A DNA stretch of 64,000 nucleotides, from NCBI RefSeq assembly GCF_009866805.1, contig NZ_SIZW01000040.1, positions 1 to 64,000 of the forward strand. The letters are read 5' to 3'. This document shows positions 51,129 to 58,959 of the stretch, one piece after another. A program made the position numbers and the translations under genes. How positions within the stretch are numbered: the first letter of the stretch is position 1; the number at the start of each line of letters is the position of its first letter. The DNA comes from Schauerella aestuarii. GTDB taxonomy: Bacteria > Pseudomonadota > Gammaproteobacteria > Burkholderiales > Burkholderiaceae_B. The notes under the pieces were generated by a model. That model was given only the letters and a program-made list of their open reading frames with translations. It was not told the DNA's origin and made no database searches.

Positions 51129-52781
51129 ATGGCTGTTTCCGCTCATCAAGATACGTTTGCCAGAGATCACTTGCCGGATCGGGGCGATTGGCCGGAGCTG
51201 TTGCTGGATAGCCCGGATGTGGCCTATCCCGAGCGCATGAACTGCGCGGCCGAACTTGTCGACAGCATGGTCGCGCAGGGCAATGGCGCGCGCGTGGCGT
51301 TGCGCTGGCGGGATGCCGGCCAGATGAAGGCGATGACGTACGCCGAACTCAAAGCGCTCACCAATCGCATCGCCCAGGTGCTGGTGGGCCCGATGGGTCT
51401 GGTGCCCGGCAACCGCGTGCTTTTGCGCGGCCCGAACAATCCCATGATGGCGGCGGCCTGGCTGGGCGCGATCAAGGCAGGCATGGTGACCGTGCCGACG
51501 ATGCCGTTGCTGCGGGCCAAGGAGCTCAAGCAGATCATCGACAAGGCCGAGATCCAGGCCGTGTTGTGCGATGCCTCGTTGCAGAACGAAGCCTTCTTTT
51601 GCCGCGATGCGGCGCACGAATATCATTGCCCGCAACTCACGCAATTGGTGCTGTTCAACGATGCCGGCCCTGATTCGCTGGACACCTTGGCCGCAGCGCA
51701 GTCCGACGATTTCACGCCCTGCGATACGGCGGCCGACGATGTGTGCCTGATTGCGTTCACGAGCGGCACGACCGGCAAGCCCAAGGGTTGCATGCATTTT
51801 CATCGCGACGTGCTGGCGATGTGCGATCTCTTTCCGAAGCACGTGATCGGCATGGGACCGGACGACATCGTGTGCGGCACGCCGCCGATGGCGTTCACGT
51901 TCGGCTTGGGTGGATTGCTGTGCTTTCCGCTGCGCGTGGGCGCATCGGCCATCCTGTCGGAGAAGCTGGCGCCGGCGAGCTTGCTGCAAACCATCCAGGA
52001 TTTTCGTGCGACGATCGTCTTTACCGCGCCCACGTTCTATCGTCAGATGGCGGGCCTGGTGGATCAATACGATCTGTCGTCATTGAAGAAGAGCGTGTCG
52101 GCCGGTGAAGCCTTGCCCGACGCCACGCGGCAGTTGTGGAAAGGGGCCAGCGGCATCGAGATGATCGACGGCATCGGCGGCACCGAGATGATTCACGTGT
52201 TCGTGTCGAGCAGCGAGGCCGAGGTGCGGCGCGGGGCGATCGGCAAGGTCGTGCCCGGCTACATTGCGCAGGTGGTCGACGACGATATGCAGCCGGTGCC
52301 GCACGGCACGCCTGGCCGCCTGGCGATCAAGGGTCCCACCGGTTGCCGCTATCTCGATGACGACCGCCAACGCAAATTCGTGCGCGACGGTTGGAATCTG
52401 CCCGGCGACACCTTCGTACAGGATGCCGATGGATATCTGTATTACCAGGCGCGCAATGACGACATGATCATCTCGGCCGGCTACAACATCGCCGGCCCCG
52501 AAGTGGAAGATGCGCTGTTGCGTCATCCCGCCGTGGCCGAATGCGGCGTGGTGGGCTTGCCCGACGAAGAGCGCGGGCAGGTGGTGAAGGCGTTCGTGGT
52601 GCTCAAGCCGGGTATCGACGGCGATGCGGCGCTGGTCAAGGCGCTGCAGGACTTCGTCAAGGCCGAAATCGCGCCCTACAAGTATCCGCGCGCCATCGCG
52701 TTCGTGGACGCGCTGCCGCGCACCGAGACCGGCAAGCTGCAACGCTTTACGTTGCGTCAAACCGCGATGGCCTCGGCATGA
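51129..52781 (+). CDS. Benzoate-type CoA ligase, probable 2-aminobenzoate-CoA ligase
   Basis: A 550-residue ANL-superfamily ligase. The AMP motif FTSGTTGKPKGCMHFHRD is at about residues 210-227, with DGIGGTEMIHVFVSS, FVRDGWNLPGDTF, MIISAGYNIAGPEVE and the catalytic lysine in PRTETGKLQRF. It groups by eye with benzoate and 2-aminobenzoate CoA ligases rather than fatty-acid ligases. It would activate the imported aromatic acid so that the fused flavoprotein can act on the CoA ester. It overlaps the thioesterase by 4 nt. Confidence 0.9.
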   Translation: MAVSAHQDTFARDHLPDRGDWPELLLDSPDVAYPERMNCAAELVDSMVAQGNGARVALRWRDAGQMKAMTYAELKALTNRIAQVLVGPMGLVPGNRVLLRGPNNPMMAAAWLGAIKAGMVTVPTMPLLRAKELKQIIDKAEIQAVLCDASLQNEAFFCRDAAHEYHCPQLTQLVLFNDAGPDSLDTLAAAQSDDFTPCDTAADDVCLIAFTSGTTGKPKGCMHFHRDVLAMCDLFPKHVIGMGPDDIVCGTPPMAFTFGLGGLLCFPLRVGASAILSEKLAPASLLQTIQDFRATIVFTAPTFYRQMAGLVDQYDLSSLKKSVSAGEALPDATRQLWKGASGIEMIDGIGGTEMIHVFVSSSEAEVRRGAIGKVVPGYIAQVVDDDMQPVPHGTPGRLAIKGPTGCRYLDDDRQRKFVRDGWNLPGDTFVQDADGYLYYQARNDDMIISAGYNIAGPEVEDALLRHPAVAECGVVGLPDEERGQVVKAFVVLKPGIDGDAALVKALQDFVKAEIAPYKYPRAIAFVDALPRTETGKLQRFTLRQTAMASA

Positions 52782-53239
52782 GTCGATCACCGTTCACCGC
52801 CGAAATGACGGTGGCGTTTCGCCACTGCGATCCGGCAGGCATCGTGTTCTATCCGCGTTACTTCGAAATGATCAACGATTTCGTCGAAGCGTTTTTCGAT
52901 CGCGGCTTGGGCGCCTCGTTTCATGCCTTGCACGTGGGACGCAAGATCGGCACCCCGCTTGCCTCGGTGCAGTGCGACTTCAAGGCGCCCAGTCGATGGA
53001 ACGACGTGCTGCATCAATCGATGACCGTGACCAGCCTCGGCGGTGCGGCCATCGGACTGAAGGTGCGCTTTGCGTCACCCGAGGGCCAGACGCGGCTGGA
53101 AGCGCAACTCACCATCGTGACGATCGATCTGGAGACGATGCGCTCCATACGCTTGCCGGAAGATTTGCGGCAAGCGCTCACCCCATTTGTCGAGCCGGGT
53201 GCGGATGCGATGGCATCCGTGGCGGCCGGCGGCTTTTAA
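52778..53239 (+). CDS. Hotdog-fold acyl-CoA thioesterase (4-HBT type)
   Basis: A 153-residue thioesterase of the 4-hydroxybenzoyl-CoA type. AFRHCDPAGIVFYPRYFEMINDFVEAFF contains the catalytic aspartate at residue 18, in the position of the Pseudomonas enzyme. It likely frees CoA from stalled or misformed CoA esters of the pathway, a housekeeping role (inference). Its ATG overlaps the ligase stop. Confidence 0.9.
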   Translation: MSRSPFTAEMTVAFRHCDPAGIVFYPRYFEMINDFVEAFFDRGLGASFHALHVGRKIGTPLASVQCDFKAPSRWNDVLHQSMTVTSLGGAAIGLKVRFASPEGQTRLEAQLTIVTIDLETMRSIRLPEDLRQALTPFVEPGADAMASVAAGGF

Positions 53240-53249
53240 CGGAACTTCT

Positions 53250-53678
53250 ATGATGAAACTGCAACCCCCCGACTGGCTCGCACCGCGCGGCTACGCCAAT
53301 GGGATCGCGACCGACATGACCGTGGGTTCGCGCCTGATTTTCGTCGGTGGCCAGATCGGTTGGAACGGGCAACAGCAATTCGAAAGCGACGATTTCGCCG
53401 AACAGACCCGTCAGACGTTGCAGAACATCGTCGACATTCTGGCAGTGGGCGGTGCGCGGCCTGAGCACATCACGCGCATGACGTGGTACGTGAAGGACAA
53501 GGAAGAGTACGTGAACGCGTACCCCGAGATCGGCAAGCACTACCGTGCGCTGCTGGGCAAGCACTTTCCGGCGATGACGGCCGTGGAAGTGGCCGATCTG
53601 ATCGAAGATCGTGCGCGGGTTGAGATCGAAGTGACGGCGGTGGTGCCGCCCGCCAATCATCAGGGCGGCGACGCGTAA
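53250..53678 (+). CDS. Rid-family protein (YjgF/YER057c/UK114) lacking the RidA arginine
   Basis: A 142-residue Rid-fold protein (LIFVGGQIGWNGQ, QTRQTLQNIVDILAVGGA, FPAMTAVEVADL, RARVEIEVTAVV). Canonical RidA hydrolyses reactive enamines/imines with an arginine in the PARxxVEV motif. Here that position is M109 (FPAMTAVEV), so it belongs to another Rid subgroup. Its place at the end of the operon suggests handling of the amino-group intermediate after ring reduction (inference). Two ATGs (53250, 53253) follow GGAAC. Confidence 0.88.
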   Translation: MMKLQPPDWLAPRGYANGIATDMTVGSRLIFVGGQIGWNGQQQFESDDFAEQTRQTLQNIVDILAVGGARPEHITRMTWYVKDKEEYVNAYPEIGKHYRALLGKHFPAMTAVEVADLIEDRARVEIEVTAVVPPANHQGGDA

Positions 53679-53723
53679 TCGCAGGCGGCAGAAGCAACCT
53701 GGCGCAAACACGCCCCGGCTGCG

Positions 53724-55010
53724 TCAGGCTTGCTTCATCTTCGCGAAAACGCGCGTGGCGGCGGCCAGCGTGTCGTCGATCACGCTGTCGTCATGCGTGG
53801 CCGATACGAAGCCGGCTTCGAATGCCGACGGCGCGAAGTGCACGCCTTCATCGAGCATGCCGTGGAAGAACTGCTTGAACGCCTCCACGTCGCAGGCCGA
53901 CACTTGCGTGAAGGTGGTGGGCACGTTCTCGGTAAAGTAAATGCCGAACATGCCGCCCACGCTATCGGCGCACATCACGATGTCGGCGTCGCGTGCCGCC
54001 GCCTGCAGGCCATGGGCCAGCTTCGCGGTCTGGGCTGAAAGATGTTCGTAGAAACCCGGTTCGGCCAGCAGGCGCAGCGTTTCCAGTCCAGCCGCCACAG
54101 CGACCGGATTGCCCGACAGCGTGCCCGCCTGGTAGACCGTACCCAATGGCGCGATATGCGCCATCACGTCGGCGCGCCCGCCGAAGGCTCCCACGGGCAT
54201 GCCACCGCCGATGACTTTCGCCAGCGTGGTGATGTCGGGTGTGACGCCCGAGCGGCCCTGCACGCCTTGCGGACCCACACGGAAACCCGTCATGACTTCG
54301 TCGAAAATCAGCAGTGCGCCGTGCTGCGTGCACAGCGTGCGCAGGCCTTCGAGGAAGCCCGCGATCGGCTGAATGAGGTTCATGTTGCCGGCGATGGGCT
54401 CCACGATGATGCAGGCGATTTCTTCACCGTATTCGATGAAGGCTTGTTCGACGGCAGGCAGATCGTTGTAATCGAGCACGATGGTGTGCGCGACGAATTC
54501 AGTCGGCACGCCGGACGATGTGGGATTGCCGAAAGTGAGCAGCCCCGAGCCGGCCTTGACCAGCAGACTATCGGCGTGGCCGTGATAGCAGCCTTCGAAT
54601 TTGATGATCTTGGTGCGGCCGGTGGCGCCGCGCGCCAGGCGGATGGCCGACATCGTGGCCTCCGTGCCCGAGCTCACCAGACGCACTTTGTCCATCGAAG
54701 GCAGGCGGGCGACCAGCGTTTCGGCGAGGGTGACTTCAGCCTCGGTGGGCGCGCCGAACGACAAGCCATGCACCGCAGCTTCCTGCACGGCCCGCACCAC
54801 GTCCGGATGGGCATGGCCCAGGATGGCCGGGCCCCAGGAACCGACGTAGTCGATATAGCGTTTGCCTTCGGCATCCCAGATATGCGGGCCTTGCGCGCGG
54901 GCGATGAAGCGCGGCGTGCCGCCGACGGACTTGAAGGCGCGCACGGGCGAGTTGACGCCACCGGGAATGGTCAGGCAGGCGCGTTCGAACAGTTCAACGT
55001 TGGTAGGCAT
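53724..55010 (-). CDS. hemL: Glutamate-1-semialdehyde 2,1-aminomutase
   Basis: A 428-residue PLP enzyme that forms 5-aminolevulinate, the first tetrapyrrole precursor, from glutamate semialdehyde. [42 protein letters not shown] and the PLP lysine in [17 protein letters not shown] are intact. It ends the minus-strand operon thiD-like - thiE - hemL, 21 nt after thiE. Confidence 0.97.
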   Translation of the reverse strand: MPTNVELFERACLTIPGGVNSPVRAFKSVGGTPRFIARAQGPHIWDAEGKRYIDYVGSWGPAILGHAHPDVVRAVQEAAVHGLSFGAPTEAEVTLAETLVARLPSMDKVRLVSSGTEATMSAIRLARGATGRTKIIKFEGCYHGHADSLLVKAGSGLLTFGNPTSSGVPTEFVAHTIVLDYNDLPAVEQAFIEYGEEIACIIVEPIAGNMNLIQPIAGFLEGLRTLCTQHGALLIFDEVMTGFRVGPQGVQGRSGVTPDITTLAKVIGGGMPVGAFGGRADVMAHIAPLGTVYQAGTLSGNPVAVAAGLETLRLLAEPGFYEHLSAQTAKLAHGLQAAARDADIVMCADSVGGMFGIYFTENVPTTFTQVSACDVEAFKQFFHGMLDEGVHFAPSAFEAGFVSATHDDSVIDDTLAAATRVFAKMKQA

Positions 55011-55031
55011 AGGGCAGTCAGTTTCTGAAGG

Positions 55032-55706
55032 TTAAGCGCAGGCCGCGGCCAATCGGCGCGCGGCGGCGGTGATGTCGGGCGCATCGAACAGGCCCGTGAT
55101 CACAGCCAGCGCATCGGCACCGGCGGCCGCCACCGGCGCGGCGTTGTCGGGCGTGATGCCGCCGATCGCCACCACGGCGGGCCGCAGCGCGGGCAGGTGG
55201 GCGACCAAGTCGCGCGCCTGACGGAGGATGTCGAGCGTGGCGCGCGGCGCGCCAGGCTTGACGGTGGAGGGGTACACCGCCCCGAACGCGATGTAATCGG
55301 CACCGGCCACGAGCAGGGCGCGGGCACGATCGAGATCGTCGTAGCAGGAAACGCCCACGATGGCGTCGGGGCCGAGCGCGGTGCGTGCCGCCTCGATGTC
55401 GCCATCGTCGCGGCCCAGATGAACGCCATCGGCGCCCACGGCCAGCGCGATGGCCCATTCGTCATTGACGAGGTACACCACGTCCAGCGCGGAGCACACG
55501 GCGCGAAGGGCCTGTGCCTGGGCCATGCGCAGTGCCCGGTCGGGATGCTTGCTGCGGTATTGCAGCGATCGCATGCCGCCGGCGGCTGCGGCGCGTACGG
55601 CAGCCACCAGCCGGTCGGTGTCTTCCCAGCCTGGCGTCACGCCATACAGGCCGCCTGGGAAACGCAGTGGGGTCGGGCGATCGGACGGCAGCGGCGTTTG
55701 GGTCAT
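55032..55706 (-). CDS. thiE: Thiamine-phosphate synthase
   Basis: A 224-residue TIM-barrel enzyme that joins HMP-PP and thiazole phosphate. SLQYRSKHPD, LVNDEWAIALAVGADGVHLGRDD, IGVSCYDDLDRA (IVGVSCYDD), YIAFGAVYPSTVKPGA and VAIGGITPDN are standard motifs. ATG 55704-55706 overlaps the ThiD-like stop by 4 nt; the longer frame upstream is a shadow. Confidence 0.95.
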   Translation of the reverse strand: MTQTPLPSDRPTPLRFPGGLYGVTPGWEDTDRLVAAVRAAAAGGMRSLQYRSKHPDRALRMAQAQALRAVCSALDVVYLVNDEWAIALAVGADGVHLGRDDGDIEAARTALGPDAIVGVSCYDDLDRARALLVAGADYIAFGAVYPSTVKPGAPRATLDILRQARDLVAHLPALRPAVVAIGGITPDNAAPVAAAGADALAVITGLFDAPDITAAARRLAAACA

Positions 55707-56530
55707 TCGGAAGTTCCGGGCTCGGTGTCGCCCAGGCGATTGGGCACGCGATGGCCCATGCCCGGCAAAAAGCTGATGCCGATCGTGCGGTCGGCATAGG
55801 CAATGGCACGTTCGACCGCTTGCGGCATTTCGTCGCCATGCGCCAGTCGTGCGGTGAGAGCGGCTGCCAGTACGCCGCCGACGTCGGCATTGCGCTCGGG
55901 CGGCAATTGCCAGGCCCAGGTATGCGTCTGGCCGTCGGGACCGATCAGCGTGTGGGCACGATGGCCCGGGCGTTGCTGGCTGCCGAGTGCCAGCACCCAG
56001 TCGGCGCCCGCCGCCTGCAGGGCGTGCATCGGCGTCGCCAGATCCGACGCGTCGATATGGCCGTCGGCGATCCACTGATTGAGCCGAATCGACTCGATCA
56101 CCACCACATCGGCCTGCGGCAGCAGCAGTTCGAGCGTGGCGGCCAGCAGATCCTCGGCGTCGTCCTGGCTGGCGGCATCCACGGGCAATGGCATGCGATG
56201 GCCCAGGTGCAGCACCAGGGGTACCTGACTGTAGTCGGCGGCCACCTGGGCAATTGCGCTGGCCGTCTCAGTGGTATAAACGCCACCCACCTTGATCGCT
56301 TGCACGGACATGTCTTCGAGCAGGCAACGCGCCTGATCGTCGAGAAAGTCGGGCGCGACGGGCTGAACATCTTCGGTGGCAGCGGTGTCCTGCACGGTAA
56401 GGGCGGTCACGGCCACGAGGCTATGGCACCCCAATTGCGCAGTGGTGACGGCGTCCGCAGGGATACCGTCCGACCCGGAGGGGTCGACAGGGCCGAAGAT
56501 CAATGCAAGGGGAGGAGTGGCGGAAGTCAC
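55703..56530 (-). CDS. ThiD-like protein (HMP/HMP-P kinase homologue), non-canonical
   Basis: A 275-residue ribokinase-fold protein in the place of thiD. The N-terminus DPSGSDGIPADAVTTAQLGCHSLVAVTALTVQDT clearly aligns with ThiD (DPSGGAGIQAD...). But the catalytic anion-hole motif GTGC is replaced around NADVGGVLAAALTA, the VLDPVM segment reads VLHLGH, and the KxG part is KVGG. HMP kinase activity is therefore doubtful. It starts with GTG at 56528-56530 and is co-transcribed with thiE and hemL, divergent from rubredoxin. Either a diverged lineage-specific kinase or a non-catalytic paralogue. Confidence 0.75.
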   Translation of the reverse strand: MTSATPPLALIFGPVDPSGSDGIPADAVTTAQLGCHSLVAVTALTVQDTAATEDVQPVAPDFLDDQARCLLEDMSVQAIKVGGVYTTETASAIAQVAADYSQVPLVLHLGHRMPLPVDAASQDDAEDLLAATLELLLPQADVVVIESIRLNQWIADGHIDASDLATPMHALQAAGADWVLALGSQQRPGHRAHTLIGPDGQTHTWAWQLPPERNADVGGVLAAALTARLAHGDEMPQAVERAIAYADRTIGISFLPGMGHRVPNRLGDTEPGTSE

Positions 56531-56691
56531 GGCGAATGCGAAGTGGGTATGTCTTGATCTACGGCAATAGCCCGCAGGTAATCAGGACATTCCCTATTGG
56601 GTTTCGGTAAGATTGCCCCCATTCTAAATGATCGGCCCCGGGATCGTGCCGCGCGCGGCGGTATGAACCGATTTGAACGCTAGAGAGAACT

Positions 56692-56856
56692 ATGCAAACG
56701 TGGATGTGTCTGATTTGTGGTTGGGTGTACGACGAAGAGGCAGGTTTGCCGGAAGAGGGCATTGCCCCCGGCACCCGCTGGGCCGACGTCCCGCCCAACT
56801 GGGTCTGTCCTGAGTGCGGCGCGCGCAAGGAAGACTTTGAACTGATGGAAATTTGA
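56692..56856 (+). CDS. Rubredoxin
   Basis: A 54-residue iron protein (starts MQTWMCLICGWVYDEEAG). The two iron-binding pairs CLICGWVYD and CPECGARKEDFE are complete, as is the WADVPPNWVCP core. Rubredoxins carry single electrons in the cytoplasm, for example to alkane hydroxylases or oxygen-detoxifying enzymes; the partner here is unknown. It lies in the 384-bp gap between the divergent ThiD-like gene and yqgE and is easily missed because of its size. Confidence 0.95.
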   Translation: MQTWMCLICGWVYDEEAGLPEEGIAPGTRWADVPPNWVCPECGARKEDFELMEI

Positions 56857-56914
56857 TCGCGGGCGCGGAAATTGCCTTCTGCGCCATGCTACTACCGCTG
56901 TCGTAGAGGTTGCC

Positions 56915-57505
56915 ATGACCGAACAATGCACCACCGAAGACACCACTGCCGTGCCTATCGATCTGTCGAATCAGTTTTTGATGGCGATGCCGGGGATGGT
57001 CGAGGGCAGTTTGTCCGGAACTGTCATCTATGTCTGCGAACACACGCCCAAGGGCGCTCTGGGGCTGGTGATCAACCGGCCTACCGACCTCACGCTGGGC
57101 ACGCTGTTTGAGCGCATCGATCTCGAACTAGAAATCGCCCCGGTGAAGGATTCGCCGGTATTTTTCGGCGGCCCGGTGCAAACCGATCGCGGCTTCGTGC
57201 TGCATGCGCCTGCCGGCGACTACAGCTCCAGCATCAAGCTGGGCGATCTGGCGTTGACCACGTCACGCGACGTGCTGCAGGCCGTAGCCGAAGGCAGTGG
57301 GCCGGCCCGCATGCTCGTCACCCTCGGTTACGCCGGGTGGGGTGCGGGCCAGCTCGAAAATGAAATGGCGCAGAATGCCTGGCTCAATGTCTCGGCCAAT
57401 CTGCACATCATTTTCGATGTGCCGCCCGACGAGCGTTATCCCGCTGCACTCAAGTTGCTGGGCTTCGATCCCGTGATGTTGACGGGTGACGCGGGCCATG
57501 CCTGA
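56915..57505 (+). CDS. yqgE: YqgE/AlgH family protein
   Basis: A 196-residue protein of the UPF0301 (DUF179) family. FLMAMPGMVEGSLSGTVIYVCEHTPKGALGLVINRPTD, FFGGPVQTDRGFVLH and LGYAGWGAGQLENEMAQNAWL are diagnostic. Function is not established; in Pseudomonas it is called AlgH. It overlaps ruvX by 8 nt, the usual yqgE-ruvX pair. Confidence 0.95.
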   Translation: MTEQCTTEDTTAVPIDLSNQFLMAMPGMVEGSLSGTVIYVCEHTPKGALGLVINRPTDLTLGTLFERIDLELEIAPVKDSPVFFGGPVQTDRGFVLHAPAGDYSSSIKLGDLALTTSRDVLQAVAEGSGPARMLVTLGYAGWGAGQLENEMAQNAWLNVSANLHIIFDVPPDERYPAALKLLGFDPVMLTGDAGHA

Positions 57506-57899
57506 AGAAACGTTGCTGGCGTTCGACTACGGCGAGACCAAAATCGGCGTGGCGATCGGCAATACTCTAACCTCGCACGCGCGTCCGCTCGAAATCATCA
57601 AGGGTGAGGCGCAGGCGCCGCGCTTTGCGCGAATCGAGCAACTTTTGGCCGAGTGGCAACCCCAACGGATCGTGGTCGGCTTGCCGCTCACGACCGAGGG
57701 GGATGAACAGCCGGCGTCCAAGCGCGCCCGGCGGTTCGGCAACCAACTGCATGGCCGCTACGGCCTGGCGGTGGTGCTCGTGGATGAGCGGGGGTCGAGC
57801 ATGGAGGCCCAGTCGATACTGGGCAGCCACGCACCGGATGACGCCGTGGCAGCGGCTATTATTCTGCAACGTTACTTCGACGCCTTGCCCGCCGCTTAA
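57498..57899 (+). CDS. ruvX: Holliday junction resolvase-like protein RuvX/YqgF
   Basis: A 133-residue RNase H-fold nuclease involved in 16S rRNA 5' maturation. The catalytic aspartate lies in LLAFDYGETKIGVAIGN, followed by IVVGLPLTTEGDEQPAS and the VLVDERGSSMEA strand, and DDAVAAAIILQRY. I start at ATG 57498 (MPEETLLAF); GTG 57486 is also in frame. Confidence 0.93.
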   Translation: MPEETLLAFDYGETKIGVAIGNTLTSHARPLEIIKGEAQAPRFARIEQLLAEWQPQRIVVGLPLTTEGDEQPASKRARRFGNQLHGRYGLAVVLVDERGSSMEAQSILGSHAPDDAVAAAIILQRYFDALPAA

Positions 57900-57914
57900 A
57901 CCATTGCTGTCCGC

Positions 57915-58895
57915 ATGCTCAACCCGCAACTGAATCGTCAAGGTCGGTTGGTCCATCTTCTGTCGACCGAAGGATTGTCGCGCGCGTTGCTTACGGCGCT
58001 GCTCGATGCGGCTGACCGGCGCATGGGGTCCGACGGGCGTTTGCGTGCCGATTCGAACATCCCGCTGTCGCACTGGCGGGTGGCGCTGTGGCGTGAGGAG
58101 GGTGCGGCGTTGCCGCGTGATGGCTTGGGCGCTGGCGGGGCCGTTGCAGGGCGTGACGACGACCCTGGGCAATCTCGCGAGGACTCGATGTCGCGTCTGG
58201 CAGACGCGGCGGCGTTACTGGGGGCGCGGGTTGAGCAGTGGCCGACAGATCATCCCGCACCAGACAATCCCGCACTGAGCGACCTCGATCTGCTCGTGAT
58301 GCGGCACCGTGCGAGTGGCGCTGCGCATTGGGCCGCCCGGCGCACGCCTGGGCCGCGGCATATCGTCAATGCCGGCGATGGCGCGCACGAGGATCCTGTT
58401 TCTGGATTGACGATGGTGGCCGCGCTGCGGCGGGCCTTGCCCGATCTGACAGCGTTGACCGTAACCCTGGTCGGCAATCTGAACGCCAGCGCGGCCGGGC
58501 GCTCCTGTCTGCATATTCTGACGACCCTGGGCGTGCCGGAAGTGCGGCTGGCCACCCCGCCCACGCTGGCACCCGAAGTGAGTGCCGCGCTTGGGGTACA
58601 GGCTTATGTCGATGTGGATGCGGCCTTGGTTGGCGCGGATGTGGTCGTCGTGCTTCCCATGGCACCTGTTCACGGTCAGCCGTCGCGACACCTCTCGGCT
58701 TGCGAATACCGCACGCAGTATGGCGTGTCGCGGGCGCGCCTGACCGCTGCCTGCCCGGCCGCGGTCGTGCTGCTCGCCGATGGGCTTGGGTGCAGATTGG
58801 AGGTTGCCGATGACGTGACGCCGCTGCCTCTGGATGACTGGGGCCGCGGCGTGAGCCTGGCGGTCCTGCAGACCCTCGTCGAAGGCGAAACATGA
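57915..58895 (+). CDS. Degenerate aspartate carbamoyltransferase homologue
   Basis: A 326-residue protein that begins like PyrB (MLNPQLNRQGRLVHLLSTEG). It keeps structural segments such as DLLVMRHRASGAA, VNAGDGAHEDP and LTTLGVPEV. The carbamoyl-phosphate loop STRTRT is absent; the stretch at residues 55-110 is replaced by unrelated, glycine/aspartate-rich sequence. The catalytic HPTQ reads DPVS (residues 160-163), and the aspartate loop HPGPxNRG reads ADGLGCRLE. It cannot be a normal ATCase. No frameshift or stop is visible and the frame is intact, so it is probably kept for structure or regulation. It stands immediately before the equally inactive DHOase homologue. Confidence 0.8.
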   Translation: MLNPQLNRQGRLVHLLSTEGLSRALLTALLDAADRRMGSDGRLRADSNIPLSHWRVALWREEGAALPRDGLGAGGAVAGRDDDPGQSREDSMSRLADAAALLGARVEQWPTDHPAPDNPALSDLDLLVMRHRASGAAHWAARRTPGPRHIVNAGDGAHEDPVSGLTMVAALRRALPDLTALTVTLVGNLNASAAGRSCLHILTTLGVPEVRLATPPTLAPEVSAALGVQAYVDVDAALVGADVVVVLPMAPVHGQPSRHLSACEYRTQYGVSRARLTAACPAAVVLLADGLGCRLEVADDVTPLPLDDWGRGVSLAVLQTLVEGET

Positions 58896-58959
58896 CAGCA
58901 CGCGAGAGCGACACAGCTGTGCACGCTGGCAAAGGGATTTGGGCCCGGGAGGCCGGCGC

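Noticed and set aside
58006-58278. A frameshift as the reason for the missing STRTRT loop in the pyrB-like gene
   Set aside because: Neither of the other two forward frames in 58000-58280 shows any ATCase loop sequence, and the main frame stays open and in register before and after the lost segment. Substitution and deletion fit better.
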